Of a stretch of DNA of 64,000 nt, positions 42,804 to 52,768 are shown piece by piece. Below the pieces are notes generated by a model. That model did not search any database and was not told where the DNA came from. It saw only the letters and a list, made by a program, of their open reading frames with translations. Position numbers and translations under genes: made by a program. The first letter of the stretch is position 1; every line of letters begins with the position of its first letter. The stretch comes from Calothrix sp. 336/3 (GTDB lineage: Bacteria; Cyanobacteriota; Cyanobacteriia; Cyanobacteriales; Nostocaceae): assembly GCF_000734895.2 (NCBI RefSeq), contig NZ_CP011382.1, forward strand, positions 2,706,700-2,770,699. The letters run 5' to 3'.

Positions 42804-43499
42804 TTATTTCAGAATGGTGACGTTTTCCCCTGCTGTGGGAAGGTTTTGCCTGGTGATGACCTGATCGATCAATCCATAGTTTTTTGCTTCTTCAGCCGAC
42901 ATAAAAAAGTCACGATCAGTGTCGGTTTCGATTTTTTCTAGAGGTTGACCAGTGTGCTGGGAGAGCAACTGATTCAACTGGGCTTTAATATAAAGAATTT
43001 CCTTTGCCTGAATTTCTATGTCTATTGCTTGACCTTGGGCACCACCTAGGGGTTGGTGGATCATGATTCGTGAGTCTGGCAGAGACATGCGCTTACCTGC
43101 GGTGCCTGCGGCTAACAAAAATGCCCCCATGCTAGCTGCTAATCCGAAACAGATAGTTACAACATCAGGGCGAATTTGCTGTATTGTATCATATATTGCC
43201 ATACCTGCGTAGACTGAGCCACCAGGGGAGTTGATATAGATTTGAATGTCCTTTTCCGAATCTTCAGCATCGAGGAAAAGTAGTTGGGCAACAATGGTGT
43301 TAGCGACTGCATCGTCTATGGGTGTGCCCAAAAAGATAATCCGCTCTCGCAGTAAGCGAGAATAGATATCAAAAGCTCTTTCTCCCATACCTGATTGCTC
43401 TACCACCATGGGAACGATGTTGTTGGGGTGGTTTTGGGAATGACTGAGGAAAGGACTCAGACTATTGATGGGGTTAAATCCCGACTGCGATACAAGCAT
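42804..43499 (-). CDS. clpP: ATP-dependent Clp protease proteolytic subunit ClpP
   Basis: A 231-residue peptidase subunit. The catalytic Ser is in [15 protein letters not shown], the His in [15 protein letters not shown], and the Asp near [16 protein letters not shown]. An N-terminal extension of about 30 residues ([16 protein letters not shown]) precedes the core. Cyanobacteria have several ClpP paralogues; the one paired with ClpX is usually called ClpP2, which fits here. Confidence 0.95.
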   Translation of the reverse strand: MLVSQSGFNPINSLSPFLSHSQNHPNNIVPMVVEQSGMGERAFDIYSRLLRERIIFLGTPIDDAVANTIVAQLLFLDAEDSEKDIQIYINSPGGSVYAGMAIYDTIQQIRPDVVTICFGLAASMGAFLLAAGTAGKRMSLPDSRIMIHQPLGGAQGQAIDIEIQAKEILYIKAQLNQLLSQHTGQPLEKIETDTDRDFFMSAEEAKNYGLIDQVITRQNLPTAGENVTILK

Positions 43500-43873
43500 A
43501 TTTAATGTTGGACTGTCGAAAGAATAAACATGGCACAGCTATTGCTGTTTATGCTAGCGAAGAAAATTGCATCTTGGGTATGTGATAACCATTATGCCCT
43601 ATCTAGATTCTGATCGTGTAAACGGAGTATGTAGATAACTAGGTGATGACGGGCACATTCTAGCGAAGATTTACAAAAGGAGAGAATCAGTAGCAAACAT
43701 AAAGATTTGCTCAACTACAACTGCCTGAAGATTATATGGGCTATGTGGGAGAAATTACAGGGCGATCGCCTCTAAAAAAACAAAATAAATAAAATATTTG
43801 GGGAGGTGGGGAATGATTGAGTCTTATTACCTCATTCGGTGACATTAATTACCTATCCCCAATTCCCCTAGAC
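43500..43873. other. Gene-free region between tig and clpP
   Basis: A 374-bp stretch with one HIP1 site (near 43762) and no gene. It should hold the clpP-clpX promoter. I see no RNA or repeat. Confidence 0.5.
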
Positions 43874-45262
43874 TTACTCTTCTGTATTCGCCTCTGGTTC
43901 AGACTCTTCTGCTGCTTCTGGTGCGGTTTCCTTGGCTAGACTACCTTCTGGTACTAGTTCCACCGTAGAATTTTCGAGGAGCCAATCAATAATTTTCTCG
44001 GTTAATAGCTCGTTTTCTACCACATCCTGGAGTTTTTCGGTATCAATTTCTTCCTCGGAATATTGTTCCATCAACTCTTGAACTCTTTGGGTAGTTTCCT
44101 CTGCTGTGACAGCGATAGACTCCCGTGTACCAATTTCCCGCAAAGCTAGCGATCGCTTTAATCTCTCAATTGCTTCATCCCGCGATCGCGCTCTTAATTG
44201 AGGAATCACGTCCTGGGTAAACAATTTTCTCACATCTAAACCTTGTTGAGATAGACGAATTGCTGTTTGTGTAAGCATCGCGTCTACTTCTTGCTCAATC
44301 ATTGTCTCCGGTAAATCTACCTCAACTTTTTGGAGCAAAGCATTTAATAAAGCTTCTTGCTTATTACCCTTAGTTTTATCTGCTGCTTCTTTCTGGAAAC
44401 GCTCCTCTAAGGAACTGCGTAATTCTGCTAATGTCTCGTACTCACTCACTTCTTGAGCAAAATCATCATTCAACTCAGGTAATTCTTTTTCTTTTAATTC
44501 CTTGAGAGTAATTGTGAAAACTGCTGGTTTTCCTGCTAACTCTTCACTGGGATAGGGATCGGGAAACTGTGCTGTCACTTCCTTCGTTTCCCCAGAATTC
44601 ATCCCAACTATCCCAGAGACAAACCCAGGAATAAATTTATCTTCCTGTAACTCAACCTGAAAATCTGTACCCTCTCCCCCTGGAATTGGTTCAGCTTCTC
44701 CCTCTTCCCCTTCACCTGGCGGAATCACACCCTTAAAATCGACTACAGCAACATCTCCCAATTGTGCTGCACGTCCTTCCACAGGAATCAATGTTCCCAT
44801 CTGTTGACGCTCTTGATCTAATACCTCATCTACCTTTGCTGCGTCGTAGGGGACTTCCTCAGCTTGGACTTGTAAGCCAGTGTACTCAACGACCTTCACC
44901 TCTGGAGGAATATCTACCGCAGCAGAAATTACTAGGGGTTTTCCAGGCTCATAATTACTGATTAAATCCTCAAAAGAAGAGCGTAATCTGGGTTGACCGA
45001 TCGCCGGAATATCTTCTTGCTTTACTGCATTTTCAATCCCATTTTGGATTAATTCTTCCAATGCCGCAGCTTTGATGCGTGTCATTCCCATATGCTGCAA
45101 AAGAATTTGTCTAGGTACCTTCCCTTTACGAAACCCAGGAATGTTAGCAGAGCGAGATAAATTCTGAATTACCTGCTCATAGGTTTGCTTGGTCATTTCC
45201 GGTGTAATCTCTATTTCCAGACCAATTTGACTGGCGGGAAGTTTTTCCTGGGTAACTTTCAT
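43874..45262 (-). CDS. tig: Trigger factor
   Basis: A 462-residue ribosome-bound chaperone and prolyl isomerase. The ribosome-binding domain has FRKGKVPRQILLQHMG (the GFRKGKxP signature), and the FKBP-type domain spans about 170-260 (FQVELQEDKFIPGFVSGIVG). A long helical C-terminal domain is followed by an acidic tail (ETAPEAAEESEPEANTEE). It acts first on chains leaving the ribosome. It is separated from clpP by 374 bp. Confidence 0.95.
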   Translation of the reverse strand: MKVTQEKLPASQIGLEIEITPEMTKQTYEQVIQNLSRSANIPGFRKGKVPRQILLQHMGMTRIKAAALEELIQNGIENAVKQEDIPAIGQPRLRSSFEDLISNYEPGKPLVISAAVDIPPEVKVVEYTGLQVQAEEVPYDAAKVDEVLDQERQQMGTLIPVEGRAAQLGDVAVVDFKGVIPPGEGEEGEAEPIPGGEGTDFQVELQEDKFIPGFVSGIVGMNSGETKEVTAQFPDPYPSEELAGKPAVFTITLKELKEKELPELNDDFAQEVSEYETLAELRSSLEERFQKEAADKTKGNKQEALLNALLQKVEVDLPETMIEQEVDAMLTQTAIRLSQQGLDVRKLFTQDVIPQLRARSRDEAIERLKRSLALREIGTRESIAVTAEETTQRVQELMEQYSEEEIDTEKLQDVVENELLTEKIIDWLLENSTVELVPEGSLAKETAPEAAEESEPEANTEE

Positions 45263-46279
45263 GCTACGTCTCGATGAATTTTGCTATTTTGCCTACAAGT
45301 ACACAAGATGCCGTAGTTCCACTTCTGGACAGAAGCCAAGCTGGCATCTAGCTAAATTGATGTTTAGTAGTTCACTCGGGAAGAAATCCCTGAGGTTTTC
45401 ACTACCCTCTGGATGGGTGCTGGTGAACAGGTATCCAGTTTACTGCCTAGGGTCAAGCTCTGGACACCTAGAATATAAAGTTAGTTTGAGCTATTGGACT
45501 TCTCAAACTGATATTTCACACAGAAATAACTAGCTGCGTGATATCCTGGTTCTCAAGCAGTAAAGCAGTATGATATTGGTTAATTGAATCCGAAGTACCA
45601 AACTGCTCCCATAATCCAGCAGCTTTGACCTACTGCTCCTACTTGTAGAGGTTTTCTCTAACTTTTGAGCTAAACCAGCTCGAATCCTTTTGAATCATAG
45701 TACATCCCTTGTCTATATCAACCTAATTCTGTTAAACTCTCCTGCCATCTCCTAGTAAATCAGGAGTATTATGTAGTTATAGTAGTGAAAGGAGAAAAAT
45801 ATACCCTAGAATTTATGACAGAAGGAAGCCTAAGAGTTAACAGAAGCAGTTCTCATTACCTCAACTAGTCAAACTCAAATCACCAAAACTTTTTCCATTA
45901 CTCTGACGTAAATTAGCAAAAAATCAGAGGAATAGAATTATCTGAATGTTGATAAATTAAAACAACTCTGAAAATTTTTCCCTGAATATTGTTTCAATTG
46001 CAGATAATTGTTGTATTATAATGTTTGTGTATATATATTTTATTTCTTAAACTTAACTAAACAAAAATTTGGCTCAAATTAAGGAGAGGGAGCTTCAAGC
46101 CACGAAAACATTGAGAAAAAATTATTATTATCAATAATACTTTCAATAAATTTAAAAATATTGATTATTTATCATATTAAGAATTCTTGGTTTATGGGTA
46201 AGTGAGCTATTTTTCTCAACATTGACAATTAGGGATAAAAACTTAATTCACTTGTAGTTTATTTAAGGAGGAAGTCAAT
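45263..46279. other. 1-kb gene-free region between tig and asd
   Basis: A divergent intergenic region of 1017 bp, unusually long for this genome. The right half is very AT-rich (45890-46260). A 90-codon open frame at 45261-45533 lies antisense to the tig leader and has no convincing composition. I see no tRNA, terminator or riboswitch fold. Promoters for tig and asd should lie here. Confidence 0.5.
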
Positions 46280-47326
46280 TTGTCTAAATCCTATAGAGTC
46301 GCCGTTTTAGGAGCAACTGGTGCTGTCGGTTACGAACTTCTAGAGTTATTAGCCAGCCGCAATTTCCCCATAGCGGATTTAAAATTGCTAGCATCGGAAC
46401 GGAGTGCAGGGCAGAAAATCTCTTTTCGAGGAGAGAACTTACTGGTAGAAGCTGTTAGCGAGCAATCTCTAGAAAACATAGATATCGTCCTTGCTAGTGC
46501 TGGTGGTTCAACTTCTAAGAGATGGGCACCAAAGGCAGTCGAAAAAGGTGCAGTAGTCATCGATAACTCTAGTGCCTTCCGAATGTATCCTGATGTACCT
46601 TTAGTTGTCCCAGAGGTAAATCCGGAAGCAGCAGCTAGCCATAGGGGAATTATTGCCAATCCCAACTGTACAACAATTTTGATGGCTGTTGCGATTTACC
46701 CTCTCCATCGAGTTCAACCCATCCAAAGAATTGTTGCTGCTACCTATCAATCTGCTAGTGGTGCAGGCGCTAAAGCCATGGCAGAAGTACAAAATCAAGC
46801 AGCAGAAATTCTTGCCGGAAAAGAACCAACATCAGAAATATTTCCCTATCCCTTAGCCTTTAACCTATTCCCTCACAATACACCGATTAACGATCAAGGG
46901 TACTGTGAAGAAGAAATGAAAATGGTGAATGAGACAAGGAAAATTTTTGCCGATCAGAATATCAGAATTACTGCCACCTGCGTACGGGTTCCAGTTTTGC
47001 GCGCCCATTCTGAAGCTATTAATTTGGAATTTTCTACTCCATTTAGCCCCGATAAAGCTAGAGAAATTATTAGTCAAGCTCCAGGAGTTAAGTTAGTGGA
47101 AGATTGGCACAATAATTATTTCCCAATGCCGAAAGAAGCAACAGGTAAAGATGAAGTTTTAGTCGGAAGAATTCGCCAAGATATTTCTCATCCTTGTGGC
47201 TTAGAATTGTGGTTATGTGGTGACCAAATTCGTAAAGGTGCGGCATTGAATGCTATACAAATTGCAGAATTGTTAGTAGAAAGAAGTTTACTCAATCCCC
47301 AGCTAGCATCTCTAGGCAATCTGTAA
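46280..47326 (+). CDS. asd: Aspartate-semialdehyde dehydrogenase
   Basis: A 348-residue enzyme that reduces aspartyl phosphate to the semialdehyde for lysine, threonine and methionine synthesis. The NADP-binding N-terminus is VAVLGATGAVGYELLELL. The catalytic Cys is in NPNCTTILMAVAIYPLH, and YQSASGAGAKAM and the His in VRVPVLRAHSEA are present. Translation starts at TTG (46280), supported by AAGGAGG eight bases upstream. It is followed by dapA, the next step to lysine and diaminopimelate. Confidence 0.95.
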   Translation: MSKSYRVAVLGATGAVGYELLELLASRNFPIADLKLLASERSAGQKISFRGENLLVEAVSEQSLENIDIVLASAGGSTSKRWAPKAVEKGAVVIDNSSAFRMYPDVPLVVPEVNPEAAASHRGIIANPNCTTILMAVAIYPLHRVQPIQRIVAATYQSASGAGAKAMAEVQNQAAEILAGKEPTSEIFPYPLAFNLFPHNTPINDQGYCEEEMKMVNETRKIFADQNIRITATCVRVPVLRAHSEAINLEFSTPFSPDKAREIISQAPGVKLVEDWHNNYFPMPKEATGKDEVLVGRIRQDISHPCGLELWLCGDQIRKGAALNAIQIAELLVERSLLNPQLASLGNL

Positions 47327-47491
47327 GTAATTTAGTTATTTGTTTTGGAAAACTAACAATAACTCAGACTCTTGACAAATAGCCAAGGTACGAATGCCCC
47401 CTTGAAAGGAATTCGCAAATAGGTTATGACATTATAGAGAGCCACCAAGTAATAAAAAATCAGGATAGATTAATCAGGAGTGAAATAAAGG

Positions 47492-48376
47492 GTGGTAGAT
47501 TTTGGTAGAGTTTTAACTGCGATGATTACGCCGTTTCAGGAAGACGGCAGTGTGAATTATGACGTAGCTGCGAAGTTAGCGTTACACTTGGTAGAGAACG
47601 GTACAGATACGTTAGTTGTCTGTGGGACAACTGGGGAATCACCAACTCTCAGTTGGGAAGAAGAATACCAATTGTTCTCTACCGTTTTGGAGACAGTAGG
47701 TGATAAAGCTTTAGTGATGGCAGGATGTGGCTCCAATTCTACAAAAGAAGCGATCGCTGCCACTCAAAAAGCCGCTAAAATAGGCGTACATGGTGTTTTA
47801 CAAGTAGTTCCGTATTACAATAAGCCACCTCAAGCTGGATTATTTCAACATTTCCAGGCGATCGCCCAAGCTTCTGATGGTATGCCCTTGCTGCTATACA
47901 ATATACCAGGTCGAACTGGTCAAAACCTTAGCCCTGAAACAGTTGCTAGGTTAGCGGAGATTCAAAACATCATTGGCATTAAAGAAGCAAGTGGAAATTT
48001 GGATCAAGTCAGTGAAATTCGGCGTTTGACACCACAGGAATTTCAAATATATTCTGGCGATGATTCCCTAACTTTACCAATGTTAGCGGTTGGTGCTAAG
48101 GGAGTAGTCAGTGTAGCTTCTCATCTAGTGGGTAATCAACTTCAACAGATGATCCAAGCATTTGATTCTGGAAATATTCAATTAGCAAAGGCAATCCACC
48201 TGAAATTATTTCCCCTATTCAAAACCTTATTTATCACTACCAATCCGATTCCAGTCAAGGAAGCACTCAAAATTCAAGGGTGGCAAGTAGGTTCTACCCG
48301 TCCCCCACTTTGTGATCATGACAGTACCATCAGTCAGAAGTTACAAGTAGTGCTTCAACAAATAGCAGAACCATAG
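47492..48376 (+). CDS. dapA: 4-hydroxy-tetrahydrodipicolinate synthase
   Basis: A 294-residue aldolase-fold enzyme that condenses pyruvate with aspartate semialdehyde. Motifs: [10 protein letters not shown], the catalytic Tyr in [14 protein letters not shown], and the Schiff-base Lys in [17 protein letters not shown] at 47492 is the start, with CAGGAG about 10 bases upstream. asd before it and the RNase J gene after it form a conserved cyanobacterial group. Confidence 0.95.
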   Translation: MVDFGRVLTAMITPFQEDGSVNYDVAAKLALHLVENGTDTLVVCGTTGESPTLSWEEEYQLFSTVLETVGDKALVMAGCGSNSTKEAIAATQKAAKIGVHGVLQVVPYYNKPPQAGLFQHFQAIAQASDGMPLLLYNIPGRTGQNLSPETVARLAEIQNIIGIKEASGNLDQVSEIRRLTPQEFQIYSGDDSLTLPMLAVGAKGVVSVASHLVGNQLQQMIQAFDSGNIQLAKAIHLKLFPLFKTLFITTNPIPVKEALKIQGWQVGSTRPPLCDHDSTISQKLQVVLQQIAEP

Positions 48377-48670
48377 CTACTGTCAAGAGTAAATTTTCAT
48401 TGGCTGAGTTTCTGGAACACAAAAAGTGTTATGCGTAATTTTTACCAGGTTATTATTGAGACTTTTGTGTTACGACAGAAAAATTGAACAAACAAAAAAA
48501 CAGACTAAAAACTTTAGTGATTAATTCTGTGTAGACTGTATTTATTGCTCAATTACCAATTAAATTATATTGCTTGTTAACGGACTTAAATAGACAAGTA
48601 CTATCAGTTGTTTGTTTCAAAAATACCTAAATATTTACTTTATTAAACTACAAAACAAACTCAGGAGAAA

Positions 48671-50446
48671 ATGGCTAAAAACGAAATAGAATCTACCCTA
48701 AAAATTATTCCCTTGGGCGGTTTACATGAAATTGGGAAGAATACTTGTGTATTTGAATATGAAGATGAAATCATCCTCTTAGATGCAGGGTTGGCATTTC
48801 CTACAGATGGGATGCACGGAGTCAACATTGTTTTACCAGACATGACCTATGTGCGAGAAAATCGCCATAAAATTAAAGGGATGATTGTCACCCACGGTCA
48901 TGAAGACCACATTGGGGGAATTGCTTTTCACCTCAAACAATTTGAAATTCCTGTAATTTATGGACCACGTCTAGCGATGGCAATGCTAGAAGGAAAATTA
49001 GAAGAAGCAGGAGTGCGCGATCGCACAGAACTCAGAACAGTGTCTCCCCGTGATGTCGTTCGTATCGGTCAACATTTCTTTGTCGAGTACATTCGTAATA
49101 CTCACTCAATCGCTGATAGTTTCACAGTGGCAATTCATACACCCCTGGGTGTGGTGATTCATACAGGAGACTTTAAATTTGACCACACACCAGTAGATGG
49201 TGAGAAATTTGATATCCAGCGTTTAGCAGAACATGGAGAAAAAGGAGTCCTGTGTCTTCTCAGTGATTCGACAAATTCTGAAGTACCAGGTTTTACCCCT
49301 TCCGAGCGTTCTGTTTACCCCAACCTCGACCGTGTTTTTTCCCAAACAGAGGGTAGACTATTTGTTACGACCTTCGCCTCTAGTGTTCACCGGATTAATA
49401 TGGTGCTGCAATTGGCAGAAAAACACCATCGCACGGTTTCTGTAGTTGGGCGCTCAATGTTAAATTTAATTGCCCATGCTCGTAATCTTGGTTACATTAA
49501 GTGTCGAGATGAGCTACTTCAACCCCTAAATGCCATCCGGAATTTGCCAGACGAAAAGGTCATAATTCTAACTACTGGCTCCCAGGGTGAAACAATGGCA
49601 GCGATGACACGTATTGCCAATAAAGAACATCCCCATATTCGGATTCGTCCAGGTGACACTGTTGTCTTTTCCGCTAACCCCATTCCTGGTAACACCATTG
49701 CTGTAGTCAATACTATTGATAAGTTGATGATGCAGGGGGCAAATGTAGTATATGGTCGAGATAAGGGAGTTCACGTTTCGGGACATGGTTGTCAAGAAGA
49801 CCAAAAGTTAATGATTGCCTTGACACGTCCAAAGTTCTTTGTACCAGTTCATGGCGAACATCGGATGTTAGTGAAACACTCCCAGACTGCTCAAAGCATG
49901 GGAATTTCACCAGATAATATGGTACTTATCAACAACGGTGACATTGTAGAGTTGACAGAAAATTCCCTGCGCGTGGGTGGAAAAGTCCCATCTGGTTTAG
50001 AACTTGTTGATACATCAAGTTCGGGAATGGTAAGCGCTAAGGTCTTACAGGAACGGCAAAAAATGGCATCAGAAGGAATTGTTACCATTGCTGCCGCAAT
50101 TGATTGGCATGGTAAATTATTAGCCAAACCAGAAATTCACCTACGGGGTGTGGTTACTAGTATTGAGCGGAGTCTGTTACAAAAATGGGTACAGCAAAGA
50201 ATTGAAGAAATCCTTAGTGTTCGTTGGTCTGATTTTGCACCTCAATCCTTTGAAGGTGGACAACCAGACATTGATTGGGGTGGATTGCAGGTAGTCTTAG
50301 AACGGGAACTGATGCGTTCTTTGAAACGAGAGTTACAATGTCAACCAACTGTAACATTACTAATGCAAATTCCCGATCAACCCCCTGTACAAGTTGGTGA
50401 TGGCAGAAGAAGAAGAACTCGTACAGCTGCTCAAGTGGCATCCTAG
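48671..50446 (+). CDS. rnj: Ribonuclease J
   Basis: A 591-residue beta-CASP metallo-ribonuclease. The metal site is THGHEDHIGG, followed by NTHSIADS and GDFKFDHTP; the beta-CASP motif region has GRSMLNL and TTGSQGE; and the late His is in VSGHGCQEDQ and PVHGEHRML. The C-terminal 30 residues are basic and Pro-rich (PPVQVGDGRRRRTRTAAQ). RNase J has endo- and 5'-3' exonuclease activity in mRNA decay. AGGAGA precedes ATG. Confidence 0.95.
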   Translation: MAKNEIESTLKIIPLGGLHEIGKNTCVFEYEDEIILLDAGLAFPTDGMHGVNIVLPDMTYVRENRHKIKGMIVTHGHEDHIGGIAFHLKQFEIPVIYGPRLAMAMLEGKLEEAGVRDRTELRTVSPRDVVRIGQHFFVEYIRNTHSIADSFTVAIHTPLGVVIHTGDFKFDHTPVDGEKFDIQRLAEHGEKGVLCLLSDSTNSEVPGFTPSERSVYPNLDRVFSQTEGRLFVTTFASSVHRINMVLQLAEKHHRTVSVVGRSMLNLIAHARNLGYIKCRDELLQPLNAIRNLPDEKVIILTTGSQGETMAAMTRIANKEHPHIRIRPGDTVVFSANPIPGNTIAVVNTIDKLMMQGANVVYGRDKGVHVSGHGCQEDQKLMIALTRPKFFVPVHGEHRMLVKHSQTAQSMGISPDNMVLINNGDIVELTENSLRVGGKVPSGLELVDTSSSGMVSAKVLQERQKMASEGIVTIAAAIDWHGKLLAKPEIHLRGVVTSIERSLLQKWVQQRIEEILSVRWSDFAPQSFEGGQPDIDWGGLQVVLERELMRSLKRELQCQPTVTLLMQIPDQPPVQVGDGRRRRTRTAAQVAS

Positions 50447-50565
50447 AAAATTGTGTAGAAAATAATTTGCACAAACTTTATTGGGCTTGCTAAATTTAGC
50501 TTCCAGATAAAATTTTTCAGGTTATTTTCGCACCATCCTTAACTTTTGAAAATCAAATAATAATC

Positions 50566-50593
50566 ATAGGGGTTTGCAATAGTAAGCCCCTAT
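50566..50593 (+). terminator. Hairpin after the RNase J gene
   Basis: ATAGGGG (50566-50572) pairs with CCCCTAT (50587-50593) over a 14-base loop, followed by CTTT. It lies about 120 bp past the RNase J stop and next to the end of the convergent pseudogene, and may serve both. Confidence 0.5.
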
Positions 50594-50595
50594 CT

Positions 50596-51830
50596 TTATG
50601 AGCCAATCCACCAGTAAGCTATTAACAAGGTGATGAAAGTTAAGGGAAAGCCGAAACCGAGGTGAGTAGCAAAAGCAAGTTTGTATCCCAAATCATTGGC
50701 AGCTTCAGCAACTATTAAATTAGCTACGGAACCGAATATAGTAAGATTGACAGCAAGGGTTGAACTGACTGTTAACAGTAGCCAAGACTGAGTATTCCCA
50801 TCAGGGATCAATGGTTGCAATCAGAGAATTGCAGGGACATTAGAAATTAGATTGGACAAAATGGCTGTGATCCCCAACAAACTTGCAGGGGTATTGATAC
50901 TTTGGGTGAATGGTTGCAATCAATGCAATTTTTCAGTCACCCTTGCCAAGATAAATGAACCAAAAAACATTAATCAGAGATTCCAATCAACTTTTTTGAG
51001 AATACGTTGGGGTTTGATAGGACGGGTAATAAGTAAGAAACTGGCTACAAATAGTGCAGATTCTGCTAAGGGAAAACCTGTGGTAAAGGTAATTATTAAT
51101 CCAGTCGTAATCGCCAAACTTTTATATAGTAAGGGTTTGAAGAGATGTTGCTATGGAAAAAAACATGCCTGACAGGGTTGCGTAGAACAGACATCAGGGT
51201 ATAGAATCCATAGCAGGGTAACCTGAATAATTAAGCCTACTCAGGCTACAAGTGTGAAAGTCCGGGCAAAATCTAGGTAGGAGATACCAGACAAGGAACC
51301 AATTAAGATATTTTGCGGATTGGCGCTCAGGGTTGCCACAGAACCAATGTTTGTAGCTGCGGCGATCGCCAGCAAGTAAGGTACGAGATTTAAATTCAAA
51401 GTTTGAGTCCAGCTCAGGGTCAGTGGTGTAAAAATCAGCGCTAAGGTATCATTTAGAAAGAAGGCAGAAAGGATGCCACTAGCCCCAGTTAAAGCTATTA
51501 GTAAACCGAAAGGACTGCGAGTTACGCTCAATAGTATTGTTAAAGCCTGCGAGAAAAACCCTGCATAGGCTAAGTTGGCATTGATAACCATCATGCTCAG
51601 TAGAAACACAATGGTCGTCTGGTCAATTGCTTGCCATGCTGTTTTTAGATTCAACACACCAAAAGCAATTAAACATGCTGACCCCACCAACGCAATAGTG
51701 GCACGTTCATCCGTAAATTGGGGAGATAACCTAGTGCTAATCCTAGGTGAGTCAAACCCAACATGCTATACACAGCAATATTGACCACAATCACACCACA
51801 ATCACAGTTTTTATCACCACTTGTGGGAAC
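50596..51830 (-). pseudogene. Decayed ArsB/NhaD-type (ion transporter superfamily) permease
   Basis: Remnants of a multi-helix permease in several frames. The N-terminal half is readable at 51241-51690 (QTTIVFLLSMMVINANLAYA; ATNIGSVATLSANPQNILIG), matching the ArsB/NhaD anion permease pattern. The C-terminal end is at 50596-50820 (GSVANLIVAEAANDLG). The middle (50821-51240) translates to permease-like segments such as LITRPIKPQRIL only with frame changes, and the extreme N-terminus survives near 51700-51830. At least two frameshifts or stops make a working protein unlikely. Confidence 0.8.
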
Positions 51831-52184
51831 GCTAGCTTAAACTCAGCGTCTACTGCAAGGGGAAAAACCACCTATTGAACTGCTAATCTGAAAACTTTCC
51901 CCAAATTTTCCTGAAAGTGTTAAAGTATATCTGTCTATAGATGGATGACTTTATTGAAATTTTAAGTATGTCAAGTTATGAACAAAATAGCTTGATTACA
52001 CTACCAGAGATGGAAAAATTGCGGTTAACTTGACCTATGAGTCAGTAGATTTAGATGCCAGTGGTTCGGTAATCATTAACAAAGCATCTTAGTCAAAGTT
52101 AGATTCTTCCGGGAAACGTTGTTATGAGCCTGTAGATTTTCAGCAGGCAGTTCAATACCCTCCAGCAAAAACGAGGAGTGAACC
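51831..52184. other. Gene-free region with a short coding relic
   Basis: No intact gene. At about 52005-52091 one frame reads RDGKIAVNLTYESVDLDASG before a stop, which has coding character but no start, so it is probably a remnant of a lost gene. The promoter of the Mo-nitro_C gene must lie in the right part. Confidence 0.4.
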
Positions 52185-52556
52185 ATGAAGGTATTTCACA
52201 ATACCAAGCACAGAATTTTTCTCACCAGTTGGGTATCTATCAATTCCACCGAAGTTAGTGAAACTCAGATTACCCAACCTCGGCAGCAAAGATTTCGTTT
52301 TGATATTCTCCAACCTTTGCGACAGAAAATAGACAGCGTGCAGGTTAGCGATCGCCAACTTGCTCACCGTCTTTGCCAAGTAATTCCTGCTCAATGTCCT
52401 TTTGAGCGTGATGTGAAGTTATTTGGTAAAACCTTATTTCACATTCCACCTATGTGCAAACTTAATCCTTTGTATGAGGAAGTGGTAGGTTTACGATTTC
52501 GAGCATTGTGCTATCTTGCCGATGAATGTGGCGAAGATGTGACGATGTATTGTTAA
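52185..52556 (+). CDS. Mo-dependent nitrogenase C-terminal domain protein
   Basis: A 123-residue cyanobacterial protein of the Mo-nitro_C type. The diagnostic stretch runs from about residue 45 to the end: LAHRLCQVIPAQCPFERDVK, FGKTLFHIPPMCKLNPLYEE, VVGLRFRALCYLADECGED. Several Cys are conserved in the family. Despite the name, the function is not established; related genes occur in many cyanobacteria, not only next to nif clusters. No nif gene is in this window. Confidence 0.8.
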   Translation: MKVFHNTKHRIFLTSWVSINSTEVSETQITQPRQQRFRFDILQPLRQKIDSVQVSDRQLAHRLCQVIPAQCPFERDVKLFGKTLFHIPPMCKLNPLYEEVVGLRFRALCYLADECGEDVTMYC

Positions 52557-52768
52557 ATTCCTGAGATTGGTAAAACTTTTCTGTTTATCTGTCCATGGTA
52601 AATAGTCAAAAATCTCAAAAACCTTGATTTTTGACTGCTAACTATGAGACTGATAACAGAAGCCATGGAAAAGGGGAAAGATTAAGATAATTCGCTTAAC
52701 CTTTTTCCCTTTACCTAACTAAAAAGCCAAATTCTATTTGTGCAAAAAGTTTAATGTCTTAATTGCTG

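Noticed and set aside
45261..45533. A 90-residue gene upstream of tig
   Set aside because: Low-complexity Ser/Tyr-rich product, no ribosome site, and it overlaps the tig start in antisense.
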